Positions 8,117-15,838 of a stretch of 64,000 bases of DNA are shown here, piece by piece; the stretch's first letter is position 1; every line of letters begins with the position of its first letter. Position numbers and translations under genes: made by a program. Under the pieces are notes generated by a model, which worked only from the letters and a program-made list of their open reading frames with translations, did no database searches and had not been told where the DNA came from. Origin of the DNA: Paenibacillus sp. MAHUQ-63 (lineage in GTDB: Bacteria > Bacillota > Bacilli > Paenibacillales > NBRC-103111); NCBI RefSeq assembly GCF_028765165.1, contig NZ_JARADB010000001.1, forward strand, positions 1,798,001 through 1,862,000, written 5' to 3'.

Positions 8117-9103
8117 TTACTTGGCGTCTGCGGGGAACACAAGCCCGATCTGCTTTCTCGCCTCGTCCATGATCTGCAGAGCGATCGTAGAATTGCGGTG
8201 CGAATTCGTCTCCGACTCCAGCGATCCGCTCCGGATCAAGCGGCTGAACTCCTCCGCCTCGTAGCGCATGGTTCTTGCGCTTTGCTCGCGCGTCAGGTTG
8301 TCTACCGAGCCGTCACGGTAGCGGATTTCCACCTTCTCCGGCTGGTTGATTTTGTCGATGATCATCGTGGCGTGTTCGCCTTGGATTTCGGCCGGTGCAT
8401 ATGAGCTGGAGATCTTGGAATGCATAATGACGGCATCCATCTCTTTATAGCTAAGCAGCAGACTGCCCTCGCCGTCGACCCCGGATTCCAGCAGTACGCC
8501 GCTTGCCTGTACACGCTCCGGGCTGCCGAACAGCACGGCGAGCGGATATATGCAGTAAACGCCCAGATCCATTAAGGAGCCGTTGGAAAATACCGGATTG
8601 AACGCGTTCAGCACCGTCCCCTGCTTATAGGCATCGTAACGCGAAGAGTATTGGCAGTAGCTCGCGAAGTAACGGCGGATCGGGCCAAGCTTATGAAGAT
8701 TGTCCTGGATAGCCCGGAAGTTCGGCATAAGCGTAGACTTCAGCGCCTCCATGAAGACGACCTTGTTGCTGCGCGCAGCCTCGATCATCGCGCTCAGCTC
8801 CGTCACGTTGGATGCGGCCGGCTTCTCGCACAGCACATGCTTGCCGTGATTCATGCAGTGAACCGCATACTGGGCATGCAGCGAGTTCGGGCTCGCGATA
8901 TACACCGCGTCGAACGTATCGCTCTGCGCGAACTGGTTCAAATCTGTAAAACGGTGCGGGACAGCGAATTTATTGGCGAATTCCGCAGCCTTGTCCTCCG
9001 TCCGGGAGTACACGGCTGTCAGGTCGAATTCTCCCGTCTCGCGGGCTGCGTGAATGAATTCTTCGGTAATCCAGTTGGTTCCAATTACGGCAAAACGTAT
9101 CAT
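8117..9103 (-). CDS. Gfo/Idh/MocA family NAD(P)-dependent oxidoreductase
   Basis: A 328-residue protein with an N-terminal Rossmann fold (MIRFAVIGTNWITEEF), the conserved EKP motif with the family lysine in HVLCEKPAAS, and a C-terminal alpha/beta domain containing GSLMDLGVYCIYPL. Such enzymes oxidise or reduce hydroxyls of sugars and related small molecules; the substrate cannot be told from sequence. The open frame starts at 9115, but GGAGG lies 7 bases before the ATG at 9103, which is preferred. It stands alone between two terminators, with no obvious link to the guanidine genes or to the following regulon. Confidence 0.9.
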   Translation of the reverse strand: MIRFAVIGTNWITEEFIHAARETGEFDLTAVYSRTEDKAAEFANKFAVPHRFTDLNQFAQSDTFDAVYIASPNSLHAQYAVHCMNHGKHVLCEKPAASNVTELSAMIEAARSNKVVFMEALKSTLMPNFRAIQDNLHKLGPIRRYFASYCQYSSRYDAYKQGTVLNAFNPVFSNGSLMDLGVYCIYPLAVLFGSPERVQASGVLLESGVDGEGSLLLSYKEMDAVIMHSKISSSYAPAEIQGEHATMIIDKINQPEKVEIRYRDGSVDNLTREQSARTMRYEAEEFSRLIRSGSLESETNSHRNSTIALQIMDEARKQIGLVFPADAK

Positions 9104-9160
9104 AGATGCCTCCATATTGTTTAATCTTCGAATGCTTCTACTATACCTGATTCAGATAGG

Positions 9161-9212
9161 AAAAAACACCTGTATGGGACTGTTGACCATTGTCAACAGT
9201 CCCATACAGGTG
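9161..9212 (-). terminator. Strong intrinsic terminator of the malic enzyme operon
   Basis: A perfect 21-base-pair inverted repeat with a four-base loop (arms 9167-9187 and 9192-9212), followed on the minus strand by six T. It begins at the base immediately after the malic enzyme stop codon. Confidence 0.95.
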
Positions 9213-10622
9213 CTATCTGAAGTCCGGCGGAATTCGGCGGGAGACGCCTGTTAGTATGGCTGCCTCGATGACGGCATTGCGTACTTTGCTCACGACCTGC
9301 TCATTGAATATACTCGGTATGATGTATTGGTCATTAAGCTCGTTCTCGGACACGACCGAAGCGATCGCACGCGCCGCCGCCAGCTTCATCGGCTCATTGA
9401 TGACGCGGGCGCGGCAGTCGAGCGCCCCCCTGAAAATACCGGGAAACACGAGCACGTTGTTGATTTGGTTCGGATAGTCGCTCCGTCCGGTAGCAAACAC
9501 GCGGACATGCGGGAGCGCCTCCTTCGGATCGATCTCCGGCACCGGATTGGCCATCGCGAAGACGATGCTGTTCGGGGCCATTTTCTGCACATCGCTGCCG
9601 CTGAGGAGTCCGCCTCTCGACACCCCGATGAAGACGTCGGCCCCGCCGATGATGTCACGCAGCCCGCCTGGGGTGGCTTCGACCTGAGGCTGCTCGGCCA
9701 GCCACGTCCACATCGGATGGGAGTAGTCCCCTCCGCGAACGATCGCGCCGTCTCTGTCGACGGGGACAAGCCTTCTCACGCCGGCAGCCAGCAGCATTTT
9801 ACAAATCGATACGCCTGCCGCTCCGATGCCGTTCACGACGATCCGAACCTGATCCATTCGCTTGCCCACTACTTTCAGCGCATTGAGCAAGCCCGCGATG
9901 ACAACAACGGCTGTCCCATGTTGATCGTCGTGGAACACCGGAATATCCAGCTCTTCGGACAGCCTGGTTTCAATTTCAAAGCAGCGCGGAGAACTGATAT
10001 CCTCCAAATTAATGCCGCCGAAGATCGGGCTCATCACTTTGATCGTGCGGATGAGCTCCTCCGTATCCTGCGTGTCCAAGCAGATCGGGAATGCGTCCAC
10101 CCCCGCCAACTGTTTAAACAGCATCGCTTTCCCTTCCATCACCGGAGCGGCAGCGTGCGGCCCGATATCGCCGAGTCCGAGGACGGCGGTCCCGTCCGTG
10201 ACGACGGCAACGGTATTCCTTTTGATCGTTAAGGAATACGCTTTCTGGGGATCTTCATGGATGGCCGTACACACACGTGCCACGCCTGGCGTATAGACAA
10301 TGGACAAGTCGTCCCGATTTTTGATTGGAAGCGTTGGTTGGATGGAGATTTTGCCGCCGAGATGAGCCAGGAAGGTTCGGTCCGATACGTTGACGAGCCG
10401 TATGCCGTCCAGCGCTTGAAGGGCCTCCACGACTTTGGACTCACCCGTATCCGCAACATGCACCGTTACATCGCGGACCGTCACTTCATGCCCCGGGCGA
10501 ATAATATCGATGGAGGTAATATCTCCGCCAGCCGAGCTGATTGCCGAGGCTACTTGGCCGAAATCCACACGCCCCAGAGTCAATTCCAAACGCAAAATGA
10601 TGCTGTTATAGGCCATATCCAT
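9213..10622 (-). CDS. NAD(P)-dependent malic enzyme with N-terminal ACT domain
   Basis: Converts malate to pyruvate and CO2. The 469-residue chain has an ACT-like domain (about residues 5-80), then the malic enzyme N-terminal domain (SIVYTPGVARVC with the catalytic tyrosine; LGLGDIGPHAAAPVMEGKAMLFKQLA) and the NAD-binding half (FHDDQHGTAVVV; GIGAAGVSICKM; FAMANPVPEIDP). ACT domains usually sense amino acids. It is the second gene of a two-gene operon, 20 bases after the aspartate dehydrogenase-like gene, which suggests it drains C4 acids from that step. The start could be ATG 10622 or ATG 10616; GCGGGG fits either. Confidence 0.94.
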   Translation of the reverse strand: MDMAYNSIILRLELTLGRVDFGQVASAISSAGGDITSIDIIRPGHEVTVRDVTVHVADTGESKVVEALQALDGIRLVNVSDRTFLAHLGGKISIQPTLPIKNRDDLSIVYTPGVARVCTAIHEDPQKAYSLTIKRNTVAVVTDGTAVLGLGDIGPHAAAPVMEGKAMLFKQLAGVDAFPICLDTQDTEELIRTIKVMSPIFGGINLEDISSPRCFEIETRLSEELDIPVFHDDQHGTAVVVIAGLLNALKVVGKRMDQVRIVVNGIGAAGVSICKMLLAAGVRRLVPVDRDGAIVRGGDYSHPMWTWLAEQPQVEATPGGLRDIIGGADVFIGVSRGGLLSGSDVQKMAPNSIVFAMANPVPEIDPKEALPHVRVFATGRSDYPNQINNVLVFPGIFRGALDCRARVINEPMKLAAARAIASVVSENELNDQYIIPSIFNEQVVSKVRNAVIEAAILTGVSRRIPPDFR

Positions 10623-10642
10623 ATCCCCGCTTCTCTATTAAT

Positions 10643-11449
10643 TTAAATGCCGATGACAAATGGAGAGGTTAGATCCCTTAATGCTTTGATCACGCTCATC
10701 GCCACGATGTATCCCGTTTTGGGATTTCCGGCGGAAGGCGTATTGCTGATTTGCAAACGGATTTGCCCGAATTTCCCCTTCGCCTCAATCTCATGTGTGT
10801 TATGGCTAATGTGAGGATCTACGAACACTTTCACTTTGGTACGGTCAAATCCTACACCGGCCAGGCTGAGTGCAGCCGAAACGTTCACGCTCTCGGGAAA
10901 CAACCGGGCGGAATCTCTCGCTACCCCATCGAAAGCGCAGTAAGGTTCCGACAGCTCCGCCAAATTCACCTGCTGCTCGATGATCGTGCCTTTCCAGGCT
11001 TTCGGCGGTTTCCTTGTCACAAGCGTCACCTCGTCCATAGGGCCGACACTCCCTGCGGCGATTCGGTCGAGTCCTCCGATGGCGGCTGAGGGCACCAGCA
11101 CTCTGCGTCCCGTTTCCCGCGCTTTGTTCATGATGTCGCGCTGCAGGGACTCGTCCGCCAACGCGCCGACACTGACGAGAATCAGGTCCGCTCCGCTCTC
11201 CAATACCTTCTCGCCGTACCGGACTACCGCTCCGTGACCGGCGCTTTCCACGACGACATCGAGATCTTGGGCGAAGAACACCTCTTCACTCGAAGTCATC
11301 ACAGTCGCAAGGGAGCCTGCTTCCTGATATTTGGCCTCATCACGGACTAGAATCGCTTTCAATTGAACGGCCCCGGCGTTCCCCTGCACAATCGCATGCG
11401 CCACATCCTGACCGATGGTTCCATAACCGATAATGCCAACTCGCAGCAT
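10643..11449 (-). CDS. L-aspartate dehydrogenase-family protein (NadX-like)
   Basis: This 268-residue protein has an N-terminal Rossmann motif (VGIIGYGTIGQDVA) and the C-terminal signature VFVDPHISHNTHEIEAKG, with the histidine expected in L-aspartate dehydrogenases. Known family reaction: L-aspartate plus NAD(P) to iminoaspartate or oxaloacetate and ammonia. No quinolinate synthase gene is adjacent. It instead heads an operon with malic enzyme and shares an operator region with a ferredoxin gene, which argues for a catabolic role. GGAGG lies 11 bases before the ATG. The true substrate may be another amino acid or an imine. Confidence 0.85.
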   Translation of the reverse strand: MLRVGIIGYGTIGQDVAHAIVQGNAGAVQLKAILVRDEAKYQEAGSLATVMTSSEEVFFAQDLDVVVESAGHGAVVRYGEKVLESGADLILVSVGALADESLQRDIMNKARETGRRVLVPSAAIGGLDRIAAGSVGPMDEVTLVTRKPPKAWKGTIIEQQVNLAELSEPYCAFDGVARDSARLFPESVNVSAALSLAGVGFDRTKVKVFVDPHISHNTHEIEAKGKFGQIRLQISNTPSAGNPKTGYIVAMSVIKALRDLTSPFVIGI

Positions 11450-11521
11450 ACGTGTTCATTCCTCCTCTGAAGGTAGCAAGTTTCCCTCTTTGTTTCTCTA
11501 TCATATCAAAAAAACTGTATT

Positions 11522-11531
11522 TGGTATACCA
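11522..11531. promoter_or_regulatory. GntR/FadR-type operator between divergent nadX-like and ferredoxin genes
   Basis: Perfect palindrome TGGTATACCA, matching the FadR-subfamily pattern TnGTnnnACnA. On the minus strand it lies just upstream of a TATGAT hexamer, at the expected -35 zone of the nadX-like gene; on the plus strand it sits where a -35 would lie for TATACT at 11550-11555. One bound repressor could cover both promoters. Confidence 0.75.
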
Positions 11532-11584
11532 TAAACCAAAAACTTGTGATATACTTACGCTATCAAAACATGGAGGGATGCCAA

Positions 11585-11920
11585 GTGCCATCAGTGACTT
11601 ATCAAACGTCAGGGAAAACGATAGAAGTCGAGAAAGACGCGAATCTCTTAAGAACCTCGATCCGTTACGAAGGGTCTGTCCCTTACAAATGCGGTGGTGG
11701 CCTTTGCGGAACTTGCCGTGTGCAAATTGTGGACGGACACGAGAACTTGAGCAGAGTGATGAAAAAGGAAGTGGACCGGCTCGGCCAAGAGAAGCTGGAT
11801 CAAGGCTTCCGTCTTGCGTGCCAGACGTTCGTGACCGGCGATGTGACCATATCCTGGGGCGAAGAGGATTTAAGCCGTCTCAACAAAATTGCTCAGCGTA
11901 GAATTAACGCGGCTCAGTAA
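11585..11920 (+). CDS. [2Fe-2S] ferredoxin (plant type)
   Basis: Small electron carrier of 111 residues. The cluster-binding cysteines are in YKCGGGLCGTCRV (C-x4-C-x2-C) with the fourth in RLACQTF, the normal adrenodoxin/plant-type arrangement. The GTG at 11585 is chosen because GGAGGG (11572-11577) lies 7 bases upstream; more upstream starts would overlap that site. It shares its operator with the divergent aspartate dehydrogenase operon. Together with the second ferredoxin at 13586-13870 it could supply electrons to the diiron oxidase of the same regulon (inference). Confidence 0.92.
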   Translation: MPSVTYQTSGKTIEVEKDANLLRTSIRYEGSVPYKCGGGLCGTCRVQIVDGHENLSRVMKKEVDRLGQEKLDQGFRLACQTFVTGDVTISWGEEDLSRLNKIAQRRINAAQ

Positions 11921-11957
11921 GTGAGCTGTGCGATGCATTGGTGCGCAGCAAGAAGCA

Positions 11958-11983
11958 AGCAGTCCGAGTGGACTGCTTTTTTT
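11958..11983 (+). terminator. Intrinsic terminator after ferredoxin gene
   Basis: AGCAGTCC, loop GAGT, GGACTGCT, then a run of seven T. Confidence 0.93.
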
Positions 11984-11989
11984 GTATAG

Positions 11990-12420
11990 TCTTGCTGGAC
12001 TCCAGCTCTCTAGTATGGGGATAAAAGGAAAAACTCCCGCTATTCTAGCGTCTAATTGACTTGTTGGGCAAATAACAGGAATTGCTCCAGTTAAAAAAGG
12101 AAGATAACGGCGTAACGCGCTACTTTTCGCGGTTTTAACAGGAGATTTTCCAGTTATCTCGCCCGTACGCGCATCATCTGCTTAAAATAAAGGGAGAAAT
12201 TCCAGTAACGCTTATTCTAACGGACTGCAGCGCTGCTATTGGCCACTTTTGAAGCATTTCTTGGATGTAACGGACACAGTTACCGCTATTAGCCGATTCC
12301 AACCCCAAAAAAGAGCAAAACTTTAGAAATAACGTCTCCTCAGTCCGTTAGCCTCAATCCGTTTGGTAAACATCAACTATAACGGCCGCTGTGTCCGTTA
12401 GACGTTACTGTCCAGGGAAT
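11990..12420. repeat. Non-coding stretch with recurring GTCCGTTA / GGAAAATTCCAGT-like elements
   Basis: No credible gene is present. The sequence repeats short themes: GTCCGTTA or its complement TAACGGAC near 12220, 12272, 12340 and 12395, and a looser AGGAAAAACTCCCGCTATT / GGAGATTTTCCAGTTATC / GGGAGAAATTCCAGTAACG theme. Several pair as inverted repeats. Similar words recur near 47.0 kb, and the style resembles the intergenic repeats at 42.3 and 55.6 kb. It is best described as a cluster of degenerate dispersed repeats; function unknown. Confidence 0.5.
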
Positions 12421-12544
12421 CCCCGGCCGTTCTCAAACTTGCGTAGCAATCGGTGTACCGCTGGTGCTTCAATTGGTTTAGCATTTGGTACATCGCCTGG
12501 TGCAGCAGCGCCATGCCCAAGCGGGAGCTCCTTGGATCGTCCCA

Positions 12545-12695
12545 CACCCACACATTACTCCCACGAGGCACTACTTCCCATCACTCTACTTCACTTCACA
12601 TTACTTCCCATCACCTACTTCTCATCAAACTACTCCCACCTCACGCCATTTCTCATCACACGACTTCTCATCACACCCCCTCACTTCACGCCACA
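12545..12695. repeat. Low-complexity CT/AC-rich imperfect repeat tract
   Basis: About 150 bases almost without G on the plus strand, built from irregular copies of ACTTCTCATCAC / ACTTCCCATCAC. Open frames across it are compositional artefacts. It lies between the degenerate repeats and the terminator of the next leftward gene. Confidence 0.7.
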
Positions 12696-12730
12696 TAAAA
12701 AAAAGCACAGGCCCCAGAGCCTGCGCTTTT
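12696..12730 (-). terminator. Intrinsic terminator of the leftward RidA/hypothetical genes
   Basis: On the minus strand AAAAGCGCAGGC pairs with GCCTGTGCTTTT, followed by a T-run (A8 on the plus strand at 12697-12704). Confidence 0.92.
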
Positions 12731-12732
12731 CC

Positions 12733-13032
12733 TTATGACAATTTAACGATCTTGCTGTCCTTATCGATATCCAGCTCATAGATTTCCTTCTCAATTTGAG
12801 CCGTGGATTCAAACTTCGGAAATACTTTGATCGGAATGCTGTTATCGGCGAACTTCTCGGAGACGCCCTGGATGATGATCCTGGCATCGTCGGCCACAAT
12901 TTTGCATATTTCAAACAGCGTTTTCTTCTTCCCGAAGAATTGATACTCGTAAGCGGCCACTAGCTCTAGATTCGGATTATTTGTAACCGTCCGGTAACGA
13001 TCAGTTGTGGATACCAAAATATATTCGCTCAT
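12733..13032 (-). CDS. Hypothetical protein, 99 residues
   Basis: I do not recognise this family. It is a soluble, mixed alpha/beta-looking protein beginning MSEYILVSTTD with no cysteine cluster, signal peptide or membrane segment. The ATG has GGAGGG 6 bases upstream, and a strong terminator follows, so it is very likely a real gene. It lies 36 bases downstream of the RidA gene on the same strand and may be the last gene of the GntR-ferredoxin-RidA group, though it could have its own promoter. Confidence 0.7.
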   Translation of the reverse strand: MSEYILVSTTDRYRTVTNNPNLELVAAYEYQFFGKKKTLFEICKIVADDARIIIQGVSEKFADNSIPIKVFPKFESTAQIEKEIYELDIDKDSKIVKLS

Positions 13033-13068
13033 AGGAAACCCTCCGCTACTTGTTTTATATGTTCCACT

Positions 13069-13548
13069 TCACTTATATCCGACAATTAATTCGACTTCGA
13101 CAGCAGCTCCGCCGGGTAAAGCGGCAACGCCGATGGCGGAACGGGCATGCAAACCTTTGTCTCCGAACACTTCAACTAACAAGTCCGAAGCCCCGTTCAA
13201 TACATAGGGCAAATCCCCAAACGCAGGATCGGCATTAATGAAGCCTTCCAATTTGATGATGTTTGTGACACGGTTCAAGTCTCCCAAAGCGGACTTTAAT
13301 GCGCTTAACTGGTTGATCATGCATAGCCTGGCCGCCTGGTAGCCCTCCTCTTTCGTGAGTTCCAGGCCTACCTTGCCCTTATACTGGAGAACGCCTTCCG
13401 CCTTAGGCGTCACTCCGCTCAAATAGACGAATGGCGGCAGCATCGTATAAGGCAAATAATTTCCACTCGGCTTCGGCGGCGTTCCCAACAGGATGTTCAT
13501 TTCCTCCAGCTTGGCTTCAGCTTGTCCATGTGCGTGCACGTCGGTCAT
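13069..13548 (-). CDS. RidA/YjgF family enamine/imine deaminase
   Basis: Up to 159 residues. The RidA core is clear: VYLSG near residue 45 and the C-terminal HARSAIGVAALPGGAAVEVE, which holds the arginine that binds the substrate carboxylate. RidA proteins hydrolyse 2-imino or enamine acids; catabolic members include 2-aminomuconate deaminases. The start is uncertain: ATG 13548 has GGGGG directly adjacent, while GTG 13539 would have better spacing. Its position in a regulon with a diiron oxidase, an aldehyde dehydrogenase and a creatininase-like hydrolase suggests it removes ammonia from a pathway imine (inference). Confidence 0.9.
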   Translation of the reverse strand: MTDVHAHGQAEAKLEEMNILLGTPPKPSGNYLPYTMLPPFVYLSGVTPKAEGVLQYKGKVGLELTKEEGYQAARLCMINQLSALKSALGDLNRVTNIIKLEGFINADPAFGDLPYVLNGASDLLVEVFGDKGLHARSAIGVAALPGGAAVEVELIVGYK

Positions 13549-13585
13549 CCCCCATATGTACGGTTGATCTGACTGTCCCTATTCC

Positions 13586-13870
13586 CTATTCCTGGCGAAG
13601 CTCAATATCTTCCGAAATATATAACTGGCAGGCCAAGCGGTATCCTTCCCCGATTTTCTCGCCCAGCATTTTATTTTCTTTCCAATTAGGCTCCTGGAGC
13701 TTATCGGCTCCGGCAACGACCTGCACCATGCATTTTGTGCACTTCCCCATTCCGCAGCCGTATTTTAGATGGGGGAACTTTTTAATTCCCGCTAAAACTA
13801 CCAAGTTACTGTTCGCGTTCACTTCTTGCTGATAAACTTGGCCATTCTGGTGCAAAGTCACATTCGGCAT
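13586..13870 (-). CDS. [2Fe-2S] ferredoxin (second copy)
   Basis: A 94-residue ferredoxin with cluster cysteines in KYGCGMGKCTKCMV (C-x4-C-x2-C) and RLACQLY. It is clearly different in sequence from the ferredoxin at 11585, so the two are not recent duplicates. The ATG at 13870 has GGAGG 7 bases upstream; the open frame upstream of it has no better signal. It sits between gntR and ridA in a leftward group. Likely role: electron donor for an oxygenase in this regulon. Confidence 0.9.
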   Translation of the reverse strand: MPNVTLHQNGQVYQQEVNANSNLVVLAGIKKFPHLKYGCGMGKCTKCMVQVVAGADKLQEPNWKENKMLGEKIGEGYRLACQLYISEDIELRQE

Positions 13871-13914
13871 GTCCCAACCTCCATACAGCCGCACGAAATA
13901 GGCAATGACGGCAA

Positions 13915-14592
13915 TTATTCTCTTTCCAAGGCTTCCATATAGGCTTTCTTCGAGTTCTCGACATGGATCTTCGTCAAGTTCTCGGCAAACTCCGCCTCTC
14001 CGCTCAGCACGGCTTTGATAATTTCCCGGTGTTCTTCCATCGCTTTGCGCTGGCGTCCGGGAAGCTCGTAGCCTACGTGAACGAATGCACGGATGTAATC
14101 GGACAAGCCGTCCAGCATTTGCGTCAATCTCGGACTCCGAGCAGCACGGAAGATCACTTCATTCGCTTCAAAATGATACTTCCAGTCCGACGGCTCGAAC
14201 GTCGGCTTGGCTACGGCATGATCGATCTCCGTTACGATCCGCCCCAGCTCTTCGCGGTGCGCCGGCTCCAATTTCTTCACGGCCAGTTTCACCGCCAAAC
14301 TTTCAAGCGAAGACAGAATGGTGAAGATCTCGATAATTTCTTCCGGCGAAAGCTTGGAGACGACCACGCCCTTGCGCGGAAGCGTCTTGACGAAGCCCTG
14401 CGATTCAAGCCGGAACAACGCTTCCCGGATCGGCGTACGGCTGACGTTCAATTGATCGGCCAGCTCTCTCTCGATAATGCGGTCACCGGATTTATAAATC
14501 CCCTGAACAATGGCTTGCTTAATATATTGATACACTTTATCCCTAATCGGGCTTAATTCCTCATCTTTCCAAATGACTGGATTGTCCGGCAT
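13915..14592 (-). CDS. GntR family regulator, FadR subfamily (FCD domain)
   Basis: A 225-residue repressor-type protein. The N-terminal winged helix (about residues 12-75) contains IIERELADQLNVSRTPIREALFRLESQGFV and the wing LPRKGVVVSKL. The C-terminal all-helical FCD ligand domain (about 85-215) has the usual charged/histidine-rich pattern, including FEANEVIFRAARS. GGAGG lies 8 bases before the ATG and runs directly into TGGTATACCT, so the protein probably limits its own translation or transcription. Matching palindromes precede most nearby catabolic operons, so this is the likely regulator of the whole 9.2-23.5 kb region. Confidence 0.93.
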   Translation of the reverse strand: MPDNPVIWKDEELSPIRDKVYQYIKQAIVQGIYKSGDRIIERELADQLNVSRTPIREALFRLESQGFVKTLPRKGVVVSKLSPEEIIEIFTILSSLESLAVKLAVKKLEPAHREELGRIVTEIDHAVAKPTFEPSDWKYHFEANEVIFRAARSPRLTQMLDGLSDYIRAFVHVGYELPGRQRKAMEEHREIIKAVLSGEAEFAENLTKIHVENSKKAYMEALERE

Positions 14593-14593
14593 A

Positions 14594-14603
14594 TGGTATA
14601 CCT
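14594..14603. promoter_or_regulatory. GntR operator overlapping the gntR ribosome site
   Basis: TGGTATACCT, one mismatch from the palindrome TGGTATACCA, begins 2 bases upstream of the gntR start codon and abuts its GGAGG. The placement suggests autoregulation. Confidence 0.65.
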
Positions 14604-14669
14604 CCGCGTATGCGTTTTCTTACAGTGTAATCGATACGCGACAACCAATCAACCAAGTCTTCCACCGGA

Positions 14670-15200
14670 TCAACCCAGTACGAGCGCTCCGTACACCAGC
14701 CCTAATCCCACAACGGCCGCCGGGTGGATCTTCCACTTCTCCAATGCCAGGAAGCTGACTGCCGCCAGCAAGGCCGTCTGCCAGATGCCCGCAGATTGAT
14801 ACGCGCTGGTGAAGAACTGCAGCGCCAATGTGGCGAGAAGCACGGCGACGATCGGACGGACAATCAGTGTCATGGCCGTCACCTGCGGAGCTCCTTTGAA
14901 GAAGTCGATGAACTTGAACAACAGGACCATGGCTAGCGCCGTAGGCAGGATCGTAGCAATCAGCGCAACGATGGCTCCGGGAATACCGGCGACCTGATAG
15001 CCGATATATCCTGCAAGCTTGGTGGCGATCGGACTTGGCAGCGCATTGCCGAGAGCCAGCACATCGCCGAACTGCTCTATGGTCATCCAGCCATAATGGT
15101 CCACGACCTCCGCTTGCAGCAAAGGGATAATCGGCGGACCGCCGCCGTAGCCCAAGATGTTCGGGACGAAGAACGCCCAGAAAACTTCGAATAGCGTCAT
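14670..15200 (-). CDS. ChrA-type transporter, short form (second of pair)
   Basis: A 176-residue membrane protein of the short-chain chromate ion transporter family. It carries the family start FVPNILGYGGGPPIIPLL and LALGNALPSPIATKLAGYIGY, and has about five to six membrane segments. Short ChrA proteins normally work as two homologous halves, and here the second half overlaps the end of the first by four bases (translational coupling). Chromate transport is the named role. In this operon, between GlcG and gntR, another oxyanion or organic anion is possible. Confidence 0.88.
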   Translation of the reverse strand: MTLFEVFWAFFVPNILGYGGGPPIIPLLQAEVVDHYGWMTIEQFGDVLALGNALPSPIATKLAGYIGYQVAGIPGAIVALIATILPTALAMVLLFKFIDFFKGAPQVTAMTLIVRPIVAVLLATLALQFFTSAYQSAGIWQTALLAAVSFLALEKWKIHPAAVVGLGLVYGALVLG

Positions 15201-15787
15201 GCGGAAAAACCCCTGTCCGTTTCGCGCTCTTGCCTGCGCTTCTTTTTATTCGTGAGGTAGGTGGACTCTGTGAATGCGTAAGCAAGCGCGACGCCGATCA
15301 GTATGCCGGGATTCAGCTTCAGCAGTACAAGCGCGATGATGGAAATGAGCGTCCATGCCACCGTCTTGCTCTTCACCCAGCTCTGCCAGGCTTTCTTGAA
15401 GAAATCGTAGGCCATTACCGCCATCATGACGCCGATGACCGGCTGGATACCGTGCGTCATGCCGCCGACGATGCCGGAATCCTTCAATTTATAAATCAGT
15501 CCAAGCAGCAGAATCATGCCGACGAGCACGGGGATGACCATCGCCGTTATGGCGATGAACGAACCCAAGTAGCCTTTCACCTTGTAGCCGATATAGCCGG
15601 CCATCTTCGTGGCTATCGGTCCGGGCAGCGCATTGCCCATAGCCAGCACGTCGGTGAACTCATCGTCCGTCATCCATTGGTACTTCTGGACAGCTTCCGC
15701 ATGAACCAAAGGGATCATCGTTGGCCCGCCGCCGTAGCCGAGCAGCCCGATCCGGAAAAAGCCGAGGAACAGATTCCAGTAAACCAT
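15197..15787 (-). CDS. ChrA-type transporter, short form (first of pair)
   Basis: A 196-residue membrane protein homologous to its downstream neighbour: FRIGLLGYGGGPTMIPLV and LAMGNALPGPIATKMAGYIGYKV. The ATG at 15787 follows a GAGAGGAAAGAGGG purine tract; the longer frame from 15826 lacks a good site. The C-terminal tail is strongly basic (KKKRRQER), consistent with a cytoplasmic end. It lies 51 bases after the glcG-like gene in the leftward diiron-oxidase operon. Confidence 0.88.
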   Translation of the reverse strand: MVYWNLFLGFFRIGLLGYGGGPTMIPLVHAEAVQKYQWMTDDEFTDVLAMGNALPGPIATKMAGYIGYKVKGYLGSFIAITAMVIPVLVGMILLLGLIYKLKDSGIVGGMTHGIQPVIGVMMAVMAYDFFKKAWQSWVKSKTVAWTLISIIALVLLKLNPGILIGVALAYAFTESTYLTNKKKRRQERETDRGFSA

Positions 15788-15838
15788 CTTCCCTCTTTCC
15801 TCTCCATGTGCAGCTCCTTTATCCAAGGAACGAACGCG

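Noticed and set aside
12391..12781. Several short plus-strand open frames across the CT-rich tract
   Set aside because: Low-complexity translations (HYFPSLYFTSHYF style) without ribosome sites; explained by base composition.
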